From assembly GCA_903887095.1 (NCBI GenBank), contig CAISOQ010000446.1, positions 1 through 19,081 on the forward strand: a stretch of DNA of 19,081 nt, read 5' to 3'. Below, in pieces: positions 1 through 8,055 of the stretch. Within the stretch, counting starts at the first letter, position 1; each line of letters opens with the position of its first letter. The notes under the pieces are model-generated. The model made no database searches. It saw only the letters and a list, made by a program, of their open reading frames with translations, and had not been told where the DNA came from. This DNA is from an uncultured Flavobacteriia bacterium (lineage in GTDB: Bacteria > Bacteroidota > Bacteroidia > Flavobacteriales_D > Crocinitomicaceae). The position numbers and the translations under genes are program-made.

Positions 1-1
1 A

Positions 2-940
2 GGGGCCACTACTTCATGGAATTGGAATTTTGGCAACGGAAACTCAAGTACCTTGTCCGATCCTGTTTACGTTTATCTAGATGCAGGTACGTTTAATGTT
101 TCTCTAATTGTTTCAACAGATCAGGGTTGTTCAGATACAATTGTCAAACCATTGGTGATTGAAGACAAACCGATTGTCAACTTTGCTGTTTTGCCTGCGG
201 CAGGTTGTTCGCCATTGTCTGTAACGTTCGATGACCTTTCAACAACACCTTTGGGTTCAACGTATTTATGGGATTTTGGAAATGGAGATACTTCGTCACT
301 GCAGAACCCTACTGAAGTTTATGTTTCAACCGCTAACTATTCAGTGCTCTTGCAGGTAACAACGCCTTATGGCTGTGTGGATTCGTTGCTTTTTGTGGAT
401 GCAATTACAATGGAGGATCACCCAACTGCCGCGTACCTTGTTTCAAATGATACGGCAGCTGTGCCACAAGCACAAATTGATTTCATGAATGAATCAGTGT
501 TGTCAACTTCAGTTAGCTGGTCGTTTGGTGATGGCACCTATTCAAATGAGGAAGACCCAATACATATTTTTGCTGATACGGGAATTTATGAAGTCTGTTT
601 AACAGCTGTTAGTCAATATGGATGTACAGATACACTTTGTGAAAATGTTTACATTCTTGCAACGAATAATGTGGCCATTCCAGGTGCTTTTACGCCAAAC
701 GGTGATGGTGCAAATGATGTGCTGTATGTGCGAGGCGGACCATTTAAGACCATTCGTATGCAAATATTCAATGAGTGGGGTAATTTGATTTTTGAAAGTA
801 CAGACCAAGCCATTGGATGGACAGGAAATTACAGAGGTGTTCCGCAACCTTCCGGGTCCTATGAATATATCATTAAAGGTGAAACCCTTGACAATGAAAA
901 CGTGAATCTTTATGGAGTCATTCATCTAAACAGGTATTAA
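2..940 (+). CDS. PKD-domain surface protein with T9SS type B sorting domain (5' truncated)
   Basis: This is the 3' part of a larger secreted protein. The reading frame is open from base 2, and the first visible codons already encode a PKD core (WNWNFGNG), so the true start lies left of the window and the in-frame TTG at 53 is only an internal leucine. Three PKD-like modules are visible (about 2-166, 167-418 and 419-661), with cores WNFGNG, WDFGNG and WSFGDG and a late GC pair in each. From 662 the C-terminal domain has the gliding-motility-associated type B signature: GAFTPNGDG, IFNEWGNLIFES, GWTGNYRG and a PSGSYEY strand. In known systems this domain directs export by T9SS across the outer membrane. 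A PorP/SprF family gene follows after 10 bases, the usual partner arrangement. The specific role (adhesin, motility or other) cannot be read from this fragment. Confidence 0.93.
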   Translation, partial: GATTSWNWNFGNGNSSTLSDPVYVYLDAGTFNVSLIVSTDQGCSDTIVKPLVIEDKPIVNFAVLPAAGCSPLSVTFDDLSTTPLGSTYLWDFGNGDTSSLQNPTEVYVSTANYSVLLQVTTPYGCVDSLLFVDAITMEDHPTAAYLVSNDTAAVPQAQIDFMNESVLSTSVSWSFGDGTYSNEEDPIHIFADTGIYEVCLTAVSQYGCTDTLCENVYILATNNVAIPGAFTPNGDGANDVLYVRGGPFKTIRMQIFNEWGNLIFESTDQAIGWTGNYRGVPQPSGSYEYIIKGETLDNENVNLYGVIHLNRY

Positions 941-950
941 AAAGAGTGTT

Positions 951-1949
951 ATGAAAAGGATAGCTTTAGCATTTACCGCGTTGATTTTTGCAACATTGAA
1001 GACATACTCTCAGGATTATCATTATTCTCAATTTGATGCTAATCCAACGTATTTGAATCCAGCATTACTTGGTGAGCGCTTGTCTTCAGATTATACAGGT
1101 TTGCGTTTGAACGTGAATTACAGGGATCAAAAAGCAAACTACTCAGCAGGACCGGGCAACTACCGAAGTGTTTCAGAAGGTTTGGATATTCCCGTTGGAG
1201 ATAAATGGACAGTTGGACAATATTTCAGCAATGACAGAAGTGTGAGCAATGTATTTACGACCACCAATTTTATGTTTGGAACATCTTATAAGTTAATTGG
1301 AAAGAATGTTGATGGTATCGACAAACAAAACCTTGCCGTGGGTGTACAATTTGGTATGTTGAACAAGAGCTATTCACCGGTAGATTATTCGTTTGACAGT
1401 CAATATTCTGCTGCTTCAGCTTCAGGTTTTGATTTGTCACTTCCAAATGGTGAGAACTTTAATACAAGTGTTTTTACACAGTTCAATACCAACGTTGGAC
1501 TTTACTACAGGGTAAATGTTAAGCCGAATAAAATGAAGGTCTACGCAGGAACTTCTTTGTACAATATAACGACTAATCGCGAGCGAATAAACGGAGTAAA
1601 CTTGGCTATGCCACTCCATTTTAACGCACATTTTGGAATGTCTTATCAATTGGATGATAAGGTTTTACTTGCTCCACAAGTGTTGTATATGGCTCAAAAT
1701 AAAGCACAAGAATTAAATGTGGGCTCGTTGCTTTATTATTCGTTAAACAAGCACAATGATGCAATAATTGGTTTCAACTGGCGAAACAAAAATGCATTTA
1801 TTGTTCAGCTTGGGGTAAGAGTGAAAGGAATTACGCTGCGCACAAGTTATTGTTTTGTGAACAGTTATCTGATGGAATATAAAAATAGAGGGTTGGAGTT
1901 TTCGCTAGTCTATACCTCTCCTAAGAAAACATATAGAAGTAATTTCTAA
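951..1949 (+). CDS. PorP/SprF family type IX secretion outer-membrane protein
   Basis: The 332-residue protein starts with a signal peptide (basic MKR, hydrophobic stretch, cleavage probably near TYSQ at about residue 20). It is followed by the family's typical mature N-terminus, HYSQFDANPTYLNPALLG, and then alternating beta strands of an outer-membrane barrel ending in an aromatic-rich C-terminus. Length and N-terminal motif fit the PorP/SprF family. In Flavobacterium johnsoniae, SprF is needed for export of the type B cargo SprB, and SprF-like genes usually sit directly downstream of their cargo. Here the gene lies 10 bases after a type B cargo gene and is probably co-transcribed with it. 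The start ATG is preceded by an A-rich stretch with no Shine-Dalgarno match. The assignment to the family is firm; the pairing with the upstream cargo is inferred from position. Confidence 0.92.
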   Translation: MKRIALAFTALIFATLKTYSQDYHYSQFDANPTYLNPALLGERLSSDYTGLRLNVNYRDQKANYSAGPGNYRSVSEGLDIPVGDKWTVGQYFSNDRSVSNVFTTTNFMFGTSYKLIGKNVDGIDKQNLAVGVQFGMLNKSYSPVDYSFDSQYSAASASGFDLSLPNGENFNTSVFTQFNTNVGLYYRVNVKPNKMKVYAGTSLYNITTNRERINGVNLAMPLHFNAHFGMSYQLDDKVLLAPQVLYMAQNKAQELNVGSLLYYSLNKHNDAIIGFNWRNKNAFIVQLGVRVKGITLRTSYCFVNSYLMEYKNRGLEFSLVYTSPKKTYRSNF

Positions 1950-1950
1950 T

Positions 1951-3003
1951 TTATACTGTCGCAGTATTTAAATGAGTTGGGGTATTTGCTTGAATGCCCT
2001 TTCTGATGTGTTTCAAATGTGTTTCAAGGACTTCATCGAGTATAAATGAAATATTGTCTGGATAATTCACTTGTATGCTTTGGTTTGATGCTATCCATTG
2101 GCTCAACCTTCCGATCGTAGTGGCATTTATGTGATCAATTACCGGTACACCAAGACTTTCGAGACTAGCTGCGTTGCATAGCTGCTCATACTGGCCCTTC
2201 ATTGGTACAACAAGTAATTTTTTCCCAAGGTACAATGCTTCTGCTGGTGTTTCGAAACCAGCGCCACAAACAACCCCAAGAGATGTGGCCATACTTTCTA
2301 AGAATCGCTCATTGTTTAAGGGACACAGCGTAAAATTATTTACAATGGTAACTTCTTCTTCAACTTCCGGGGTAAAGATGTGCCAAAATGCCGATTCAAT
2401 GCTAGACAATTGCTCAATGAGGTAAGAGGATGTGTATGCAGGTAAATAAACCGTGTAATGATTTTTGCACTCTCTTACATCAAGCTCACGCACTTGTTTT
2501 CGTATCACCGGAGTGAAAATGAAATCGTTGTATTCTTGAAAATGAAAACCATATTTGAAGGGGATGGGACATATGCGCTCAAGCAAAAATTTTCCCAATA
2601 GCGCTTTGTTTGCCGCCTTTGGAGCATTTTGATCGATAACCGCCGCCTGGTGACTGAGCTCCACGCAGTTTGTTCCTTTTAATTTACAAGCCCATGCGGT
2701 TACTGGTTCAAAATCATTTATTACTAGATCGTATTGTTTTACGGGCGCCTTAACTATTTCTTGTCCTAGACGCAACAGGCTGTTTTTATGGTAAGTTTTG
2801 GAGAAATCAATTCCGCCAGTTTTTCCAGCAAAGAACGTAAGCCCCTTCATTCTGTATTTAACTTCAAAAGGCAATTCAAGATCTTTGTTTGCGCCACTGA
2901 TAAGCACATCTGTTTCAACCTTTTCTTTTAATAATGGAACGATTTCCTTTGCTCTTGAGATATGTCCGAATCCCGTCCCTTGAAATGCGTACAACACTTT
3001 CAT
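1951..3003 (-). CDS. GT-B glycosyltransferase (Glyco_trans_1_3-like)
   Basis: The 350-residue protein has the two-lobed pattern of GT-B glycosyltransferases. The N-terminal lobe begins with the glycine-rich loop FQGTGFGHISRA (residues 7-18), as in MurG and monogalactosyldiacylglycerol synthase relatives. The C-terminal lobe carries GAGFETPAEALYLGKK and then VPMKGQYEQ (about residues 245-272), the usual nucleotide-sugar binding segment. No signal peptide or membrane segment is seen, so it should act on the cytoplasmic side of the membrane. It is the second gene of a - strand pair, starting 2 bases after the LpxH-like phosphoesterase stop, so the two are almost certainly co-transcribed. The pairing suggests a lipid or envelope acceptor, but donor and acceptor cannot be determined. 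Its stop lies 1 base from the stop of the convergent PorP gene. Confidence 0.85.
   Translation of the reverse strand: MKVLYAFQGTGFGHISRAKEIVPLLKEKVETDVLISGANKDLELPFEVKYRMKGLTFFAGKTGGIDFSKTYHKNSLLRLGQEIVKAPVKQYDLVINDFEPVTAWACKLKGTNCVELSHQAAVIDQNAPKAANKALLGKFLLERICPIPFKYGFHFQEYNDFIFTPVIRKQVRELDVRECKNHYTVYLPAYTSSYLIEQLSSIESAFWHIFTPEVEEEVTIVNNFTLCPLNNERFLESMATSLGVVCGAGFETPAEALYLGKKLLVVPMKGQYEQLCNAASLESLGVPVIDHINATTIGRLSQWIASNQSIQVNYPDNISFILDEVLETHLKHIRKGIQANTPTHLNTATV
1953..1967. terminator. Possible bidirectional terminator hairpin
   Basis: A perfect 6-base inverted repeat (ATACTG / CAGTAT) with a 3-base loop sits at the junction of two convergent genes, just after the PorP stop and inside the last codons of the glycosyltransferase gene. 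The flanks are AT-rich but there is no strong T-tract on either side, so this is a weak candidate. Confidence 0.35.
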
Positions 3004-3005
3004 TT

Positions 3006-3890
3006 TCAGTTGGCTTTAAAGTTTGACATTTGAAACTCCTCCAATAAATCAGCGAAAATCATTTTGCTGTTTTTGTCTGCCTGCTTCAATTCTTGAGATT
3101 CGTTGTCATCTTCTTTTTCAAGGCTCTTGGCTAAAGGATCATTGTTGTAGCGATAGAGCGACCATTTTCCTTCGGTATATTCAAGGGCTGTGAGGTTTTC
3201 CACCCAATCGCCGGAGTTGAGATACAAAACAGATTGTTCTTGCTCGTTTTGGTAGGACTTGATTGCGGGTTGATGGATATGTCCACAAATCACATAATCG
3301 TAGCTTTTTTCCATGGCTATCTCAGTAACAGTGCTTTCAAAGTTGTTAATGAACTTGATGGCACTTTTCACGTTGTCTTTGATTCTTTTTGAGAAAGAGA
3401 GTCTTCCGCGACCTAGTTTTACACTCACCCAGTTAACTAGCGTGTTTAAAACAATGAGCAAATCATATCCTTTGCCGCCCAACTTTGCCAACCAGATGGA
3501 ATGTTTCATTGTAACGTCAAAAACATCTCCATGAAAAACCCATGCTTTTTTGCCGTCTAGGTTGAGCATTACTTTGTTGGCAATCTCAAAACCACCCATT
3601 TGAAAGCCCTTGAACTTTCGAAGCATTTCATCGTGATTTCCTGGGATGTAATACACTTTTGTTCCTTCACTCAACAAGGATGTGATGTATTTGATGACCT
3701 TCATGTGACTTTTAGGAAAATAGCGTTTGTTGAACTGCCAAATGTCAATGATATCACCATTTAAGATAAGCGTTTTAGGCTGGATAGTTTTTAAATAATT
3801 CAGTAATTCTTTGGCGCGGCTGCCATAAGTACCGAGGTGTAAATCAGAGATTACGACAACCTCGGGTGTACGTTTAGTAAAATTTTCCAT
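3006..3890 (-). CDS. LpxH-like calcineurin-type metallophosphoesterase
   Basis: The 294-residue protein contains the full set of calcineurin-like metal-binding motifs: DLH (D16, H18), GD (D46), GNHD (N85, H86, D87), FHGD (H120) and GHIH (residues 203-206). This arrangement, with the long insert between H120 and GHIH, fits the UDP-2,3-diacylglucosamine diphosphatase-like family. Bona fide LpxH releases lipid X during lipid A synthesis on the inner face of the cytoplasmic membrane. The last 40 or so residues are a charged, helix-rich tail (EKEDDNESQELKQ). Because Bacteroidota often carry more than one LpxH-like protein, I do not claim this is the essential lipid A enzyme. It is the first gene of a pair with a glycosyltransferase 2 bases downstream. 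I found no convincing promoter in the 300 bases upstream. Confidence 0.85.
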   Translation of the reverse strand: MENFTKRTPEVVVISDLHLGTYGSRAKELLNYLKTIQPKTLILNGDIIDIWQFNKRYFPKSHMKVIKYITSLLSEGTKVYYIPGNHDEMLRKFKGFQMGGFEIANKVMLNLDGKKAWVFHGDVFDVTMKHSIWLAKLGGKGYDLLIVLNTLVNWVSVKLGRGRLSFSKRIKDNVKSAIKFINNFESTVTEIAMEKSYDYVICGHIHQPAIKSYQNEQEQSVLYLNSGDWVENLTALEYTEGKWSLYRYNNDPLAKSLEKEDDNESQELKQADKNSKMIFADLLEEFQMSNFKAN

Positions 3891-4190
3891 GAATAAATAA
3901 GTGTAAGTGGTGGTTTCTTGTTCCTTTCAAATAACTGAAAACAATGTGTTCACTTTCCAAGGGATACAGACAATTCAGAGTAGCGACTTTCATCTTAGCA
4001 AAGGTCGAAAGCGTACATTGTCGAGGTATTAAAATAACGTAAAGAATTTGTGGTTTTTTGGTTATGAATTCATAATGCTGCTTTTTGTCTAACAAGTAAC
4101 ATATTGCATTATTATCCTGACCGTGCGTTGTGACGGTATTTGACTTTTCAAATTAAATTCATACATTCGAAGTGTTGCTAAAACTAAACT
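3891..4190. other. Divergent intergenic region between lpxH-like and fadL-like genes
   Basis: These 300 bases separate two divergent transcription units. The right end holds a good Bacteroidota-type promoter for the + strand operon (entered separately). On the - strand the nearest match to the -7 box is GACCTTTG (complement of 4014-4021), without a matching -33 box. No coding sequence, RNA gene or strong hairpin was recognised. Confidence 0.5.
4139..4169 (+). promoter_or_regulatory. Bacteroidota-type promoter of the fadL-like operon
   Basis: A -33 box TTTG (4139-4142) is followed after 19 bases by TACATTCG (4162-4169), which matches five of the six fixed positions of the Bacteroidota -7 consensus TAnnTTTG. 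Transcription should begin near 4176, leaving a leader of about 15 bases before the ATG at 4191. It is the only good promoter-like match upstream of the four closely spaced genes that follow. Confidence 0.6.
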
Positions 4191-5414
4191 ATGCTAAAAC
4201 TTTTACTCGCTTTATCGGGTTTTATCTTTTCACAAGCGCTATTTTCCCAAGGTTTTCAGGTGAATTTCCAAGGTCAGAAACAACAGGGAATGGGCTGTGC
4301 TGGAACGGCACTTTTTCAAGATGGAGCAAGTCTTTTCTACAATCCGGGTTCGGCAGGTTTCTCCAATGAAAATTCAGTAAATGTTGCAATGACGGGTGTT
4401 TTAGCAAATGTATTGTATGTGGATTCTGCTACAGGAGAAGGCTACAGAACAAATTCACCCATCGGCACCCCTTTTTCGGCGTATGGCCTTTTTCAGAGTA
4501 AAAAAGAGGCGCGCTTAAAATACGGTATCGCCGTTTATACGCCATTTGGCAGCACTGTGCAATACGAGGACGGCTGGATTGGGCGCTTTGCCCTTACGAG
4601 ACTCGAATTAAAAGCAATATTTATACAACCAACACTTTCTTTTCGTTTCAATGATTATGTGAGTATTGGTGGCGGACCAATCTTAACAACTGGCAATGTG
4701 AATTTACAAAAGGATATTCCAGTGCAATTTGCAGATGGATCTTATGCTAATGTTGAGCTTTCCGGTAAAGCAATTGGGTATGGCTTTAATGCAGGAATTC
4801 ATGCTAAGCTTTCAGAACAGTTGGCGCTTGGTTTGACATATCGTTCCCAAGTAAACATGAATCTCAATAATGGATATGCAACTTTTACTGTGCCAAGCTC
4901 ATTGGAACCAAATTTCCCCTCCGGGAAGTTCACCTCTTCTTTGCCATTGCCAAGCGTAACGACAGTGGGATTGGCATTCACTCCGTCAGAAAAATTTGCT
5001 GCAGTGCTGGATATTAATCACGTGGGGTGGAAGGCCTACGACACGTTGGCGTTTGATTACGAACAAAACACGGCTTCCTTAGCGGACACAAAATCGGCCA
5101 GGAATTACAAAGATATTTTTGCCTTTAGAGGTGGGATTTCCTATCGCGTGATGGAAGAAATGGATGTGCGTTTAGGCGGCGGATTCGGGTTTTCTCCAGT
5201 TCAAAATGGGTATGTAACCCCAGAAACGCCCGACAAAAACAGAGCGTACTATACGTTCGGTTGGACATACCGATTCGGAGAACATTTTTCAATGGATGTA
5301 TCAGTGTATTATACCCAAATAAAACGCGGCGACAGAAATTTAGAAACAAATCTAGCTGGCACATTCACCACAAAGGCCATAGCACCAGGCTTTTCTTTGG
5401 TTTATAAATGGTAA
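4191..5414 (+). CDS. OmpP1/FadL/TodX family outer-membrane transporter
   Basis: The 407-residue protein has a signal peptide (about residues 1-19, ending ALFSQ). Its mature N-terminus is that of the FadL family: QGMGCAGTALFQDGASLFYNPGSAGF, in which the NPG region corresponds to the family's NPAG motif near the hatch. The rest is a series of amphipathic strands ending in FSLVYKW, an outer-membrane barrel terminus. FadL proteins carry hydrophobic compounds such as fatty acids or aromatic hydrocarbons across the outer membrane by lateral diffusion; the substrate here is unknown. It is the first gene of a four-gene operon and is followed after 7 bases by an SGNH-family lipoprotein, a neighbour pair I recall from other Bacteroidota. 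The ATG at 4191 is chosen because it gives the signal peptide and lies just downstream of the promoter. Confidence 0.9.
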   Translation: MLKLLLALSGFIFSQALFSQGFQVNFQGQKQQGMGCAGTALFQDGASLFYNPGSAGFSNENSVNVAMTGVLANVLYVDSATGEGYRTNSPIGTPFSAYGLFQSKKEARLKYGIAVYTPFGSTVQYEDGWIGRFALTRLELKAIFIQPTLSFRFNDYVSIGGGPILTTGNVNLQKDIPVQFADGSYANVELSGKAIGYGFNAGIHAKLSEQLALGLTYRSQVNMNLNNGYATFTVPSSLEPNFPSGKFTSSLPLPSVTTVGLAFTPSEKFAAVLDINHVGWKAYDTLAFDYEQNTASLADTKSARNYKDIFAFRGGISYRVMEEMDVRLGGGFGFSPVQNGYVTPETPDKNRAYYTFGWTYRFGEHFSMDVSVYYTQIKRGDRNLETNLAGTFTTKAIAPGFSLVYKW

Positions 5415-5421
5415 TAAACGT

Positions 5422-6732
5422 ATGAAATATTATTTTTTAATCGCATTTATTGGTTTAGGAATCACTTCCTGTAAACCGAAATTTGAAGAACCGGAAATGT
5501 CGGCGGGAGAAATCAATCCTACTCGTTTTGTTATGGTTGGTGGCGCCCACACCGCGGGTTACATGGATGATGCATTGTACTTTGATGGCCAGGAAAATTC
5601 CTTGGCCAATTTGATTGCAGGCCAATTGGAAAAAGTGGGCGGAGGAAGTTTTTATCAGCCACTGGTTAGCGCAAACTCTGTGGGGGTGAATCTTAATGGG
5701 CTTTCAAAATTAAAATTAGGATACAAAACAGATTGTGAAAATGTAGCATCACTATCTCCCTTGCGGGTTGCAGCGACAGGAGATCTGTCAATATGGTCTG
5801 ATAACTTGTACAATGCCAATTCCCACTTTGGAAACTATGGGTTGCCTGGTTTAAAAGTGAGCGATGCGTTTACTGCAAATTATGCCGCTCAAAACAATTA
5901 TTTCAACCGAATGAAATCCGTCGTTTCTGCCTCAGTAATGGAAGATGCCATGGCGCAAAATCCAACTTTTTTCTCCTTATTTTTAGGCTTGGATGATGTT
6001 ATGGCCTATGCAAAGGCAGGGGGAAAAGGTCAAACATTACCAACGGCACTAGAATTTCAAACGGATTATACGGCTGTTGTCGAGGAGCTTATTTCATCAG
6101 GAGCAAAGGGAGTATTGGCAACAATTCCAGATGTGACAGAAATGCCGTATTTTACTACGATACCATACAATGGCCTTGCCTTGACAGAAGCTGATGCAGG
6201 TAACTTGGACTTATTGAATAATGTGTATAATCCGTTGGGTTATTTCTTTGATTATGGCAACAATCCGTTCATGATGGTGGATAGCACAGCGAATGATTTT
6301 GCTGTACGCCAGTTGTTGCCTGGAGAGTATTTACTGTTAAGTCTGCCACTTGATTCTGTAAAGTGTCACCAAGTGGGTGTCCTTTATCCTTTCAGGGATG
6401 AATTCGTCTTGAGTCTGCAAGAAGTGAATCTTTTAAGATCAAGAATTACCGCATATAATCAAGTAATTACCAACTTGTCCAATCAATATGGTTTGGCTTT
6501 GGTTCGTACAGACGAATTTATTGGTTCATTGACGGACGGATTCGTATACAACGGTGTCAGTATGAGTGCAAAATTTGTTTCGGGAGGAGCGTATTCATTG
6601 GATGGCATTCATTTGAACGCAAGAGGAAATGCCGTTTTGGCCAATCAATTTATAAAAGCAATCAATTCTAAATACAAGGCAAGAATACCGGCTGTCAATG
6701 CAACAGCTACTTCAGCCATTCTTTTCCCATAA
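5422..6732 (+). CDS. SGNH/GDSL-family lipoprotein lacking the catalytic serine (probable pseudo-esterase)
   Basis: The 436-residue protein begins with a lipoprotein signal peptide; the lipobox GITSC places the lipidated cysteine at residue 17. The body follows the Bacteroidota SGNH hydrolase family over its whole length (ALYFDGQENS, NPTFFSLFLG, SSGAKGVLATIPDVTEMPYF, GGAYSLDGIHLNARGNAVLA). Block V is intact, with D394 and H397. Block I, which in relatives I remember reads GNSLTAG, reads GGAHTAG: Ala42 (codon 5545-5547) replaces the nucleophile serine. Block III, normally GNND, reads GLDD, with Asp191 (codon 5992-5994) replacing the oxyanion-hole asparagine. The fold is therefore kept while hydrolysis by the usual mechanism looks impossible. 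It may bind a lipid or ester for the FadL-type channel encoded 7 bases upstream. The reading frame is clean, so this is not a decaying gene. Confidence 0.87.
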   Translation: MKYYFLIAFIGLGITSCKPKFEEPEMSAGEINPTRFVMVGGAHTAGYMDDALYFDGQENSLANLIAGQLEKVGGGSFYQPLVSANSVGVNLNGLSKLKLGYKTDCENVASLSPLRVAATGDLSIWSDNLYNANSHFGNYGLPGLKVSDAFTANYAAQNNYFNRMKSVVSASVMEDAMAQNPTFFSLFLGLDDVMAYAKAGGKGQTLPTALEFQTDYTAVVEELISSGAKGVLATIPDVTEMPYFTTIPYNGLALTEADAGNLDLLNNVYNPLGYFFDYGNNPFMMVDSTANDFAVRQLLPGEYLLLSLPLDSVKCHQVGVLYPFRDEFVLSLQEVNLLRSRITAYNQVITNLSNQYGLALVRTDEFIGSLTDGFVYNGVSMSAKFVSGGAYSLDGIHLNARGNAVLANQFIKAINSKYKARIPAVNATATSAILFP

Positions 6733-6744
6733 TTTTTTAAATCC

Positions 6745-8055
6745 ATGTGTATGAAAATTTCTACTTTTTTTGCCGCTCTGTTGCTGACAGCAACGCAAAC
6801 GTTTGGTCAAACACCTTGCTCAACGGGAAGGTATGCTTCAAATGTGTATTCTACCATTAATACGACAAGTAATATTACTTATGGTCAGAATAACTCTTGG
6901 AGTGGTGCGAACACGACCTTGAAACTTGATTTTTATGAGCCACAGGGCGACACGGCTGCCACAAGACCATTGATCATTTGGGTGCATGGAGGAAGCTTTA
7001 TTGGTGGATCGAAATTAGACGGTGATGTAGCAACCTGGTCACAGGAGTTCGCAAAAAAAGGATATGCTTGTGCAAGTATCGACTATCGTTTGGGGTTTTT
7101 TCCAATAGATTCAGCCAATGCTGTTAAAGCCGTTGTGCGTGCTGTACAGGATTTAAAAGCAGCAATTCGTTTCTTCTATAAGGATCGCGCAACAACCAAC
7201 ACCTATAAAATTGACACGAACCATGTTTTTGTAGGAGGCAGTTCTGCAGGTGCGATTACGGCGCTGCATGTTGCCTACCTTAACGATCCTTGTGAAATAC
7301 AAGATTACTTAAGCGCAGGTACAATAGCTAATTTGGGTGGATTAGAAGGTACGAGTGGTAATCCAGGGTATTCCACGAAGGTACACGCCGTAGTAAGTGG
7401 TTGTGGCGCTTTAGCCCGATACAGTTGGTTAGAAGCTGGAGATGTTCCTTTGTGTTCTGTGCATGGCACGAATGATGGAACAGTTAAATACAACCGGGGA
7501 GTTGTTAATCCGGGAACACCACTCATGTACTTGGATGGAAGTCGCATGTTGCATGAAAGAGCATGTGCTGTTGGGGTTGAAAACACATTCTACACATTCC
7601 CGAATGCACCGCACGTTCCTTATGCTGGAAGTCAAGCATATATGGACACGACATTGAATTTTATTCGTGATTTCTTGTTAAAACAACTTGGCTGTAATGA
7701 TACTGATTTACAACCCGCAAATGATTGGATGGAAACAGCGAATTTGTATGCTACGAATTATTGTGATGGATCACCAGTTGATGAGGTATGTGCCACATCA
7801 GGCTTGGCTGAAAACAAAGAAATGAAATTGTTGGTTTATCCAAACCCTGCTCAGAATGATGTGCAGGTAAAGTGGGGAGCGACCTTGAATATGAGCATTG
7901 AACTATATGACTTTGCAGGAAGAAGATTAGTCCAAGAAAATGTTGTGTCAGACGGATATATTTTAAAAAGAGGGAACCTGCAAGTCGGAACTTATGTCTT
8001 AAAACTGACGGATAAAAGTGGAAACACATTGGTGAAAAAATTGATTTTCAACTGA
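6745..8055 (+). CDS. Secreted alpha/beta hydrolase (esterase-like) with T9SS type A sorting domain
   Basis: The 436-residue protein has a signal peptide ending near TFGQ. The catalytic domain shows the carboxylesterase/lipase pattern: oxyanion loop HGG (H81-G83), nucleophile elbow GSSAG with S167, acid D244 in HGTNDG and base H290 in APHVPY. Residues from about 361 form a type A sorting domain (LLVYPNPAQNDV, LYDFAGRRLV, GTYVLKLTDKSGN, final VKKLIFN), which in T9SS organisms leads to export and usually surface attachment or release. The substrate is not predictable; a short acyl ester or peptide-like ester is possible. A second ATG two codons in (6751, MKISTFF) gives an equally good signal peptide and may be the real start. 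It begins 12 bases after the SGNH-like lipoprotein gene and its TGA overlaps the next ATG. Confidence 0.88.
   Translation: MCMKISTFFAALLLTATQTFGQTPCSTGRYASNVYSTINTTSNITYGQNNSWSGANTTLKLDFYEPQGDTAATRPLIIWVHGGSFIGGSKLDGDVATWSQEFAKKGYACASIDYRLGFFPIDSANAVKAVVRAVQDLKAAIRFFYKDRATTNTYKIDTNHVFVGGSSAGAITALHVAYLNDPCEIQDYLSAGTIANLGGLEGTSGNPGYSTKVHAVVSGCGALARYSWLEAGDVPLCSVHGTNDGTVKYNRGVVNPGTPLMYLDGSRMLHERACAVGVENTFYTFPNAPHVPYAGSQAYMDTTLNFIRDFLLKQLGCNDTDLQPANDWMETANLYATNYCDGSPVDEVCATSGLAENKEMKLLVYPNPAQNDVQVKWGATLNMSIELYDFAGRRLVQENVVSDGYILKRGNLQVGTYVLKLTDKSGNTLVKKLIFN

Noticed and set aside
53..55. TTG as start codon of the first gene
   Set aside because: The frame is open to base 2 and upstream codons already encode a PKD core, so this is an internal leucine.
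3874..4095. 73-codon - strand frame overlapping the lpxH-like start
   Set aside because: It overlaps the start of a well-supported gene, has no recognisable domain or signal, and contains no plausible start context.
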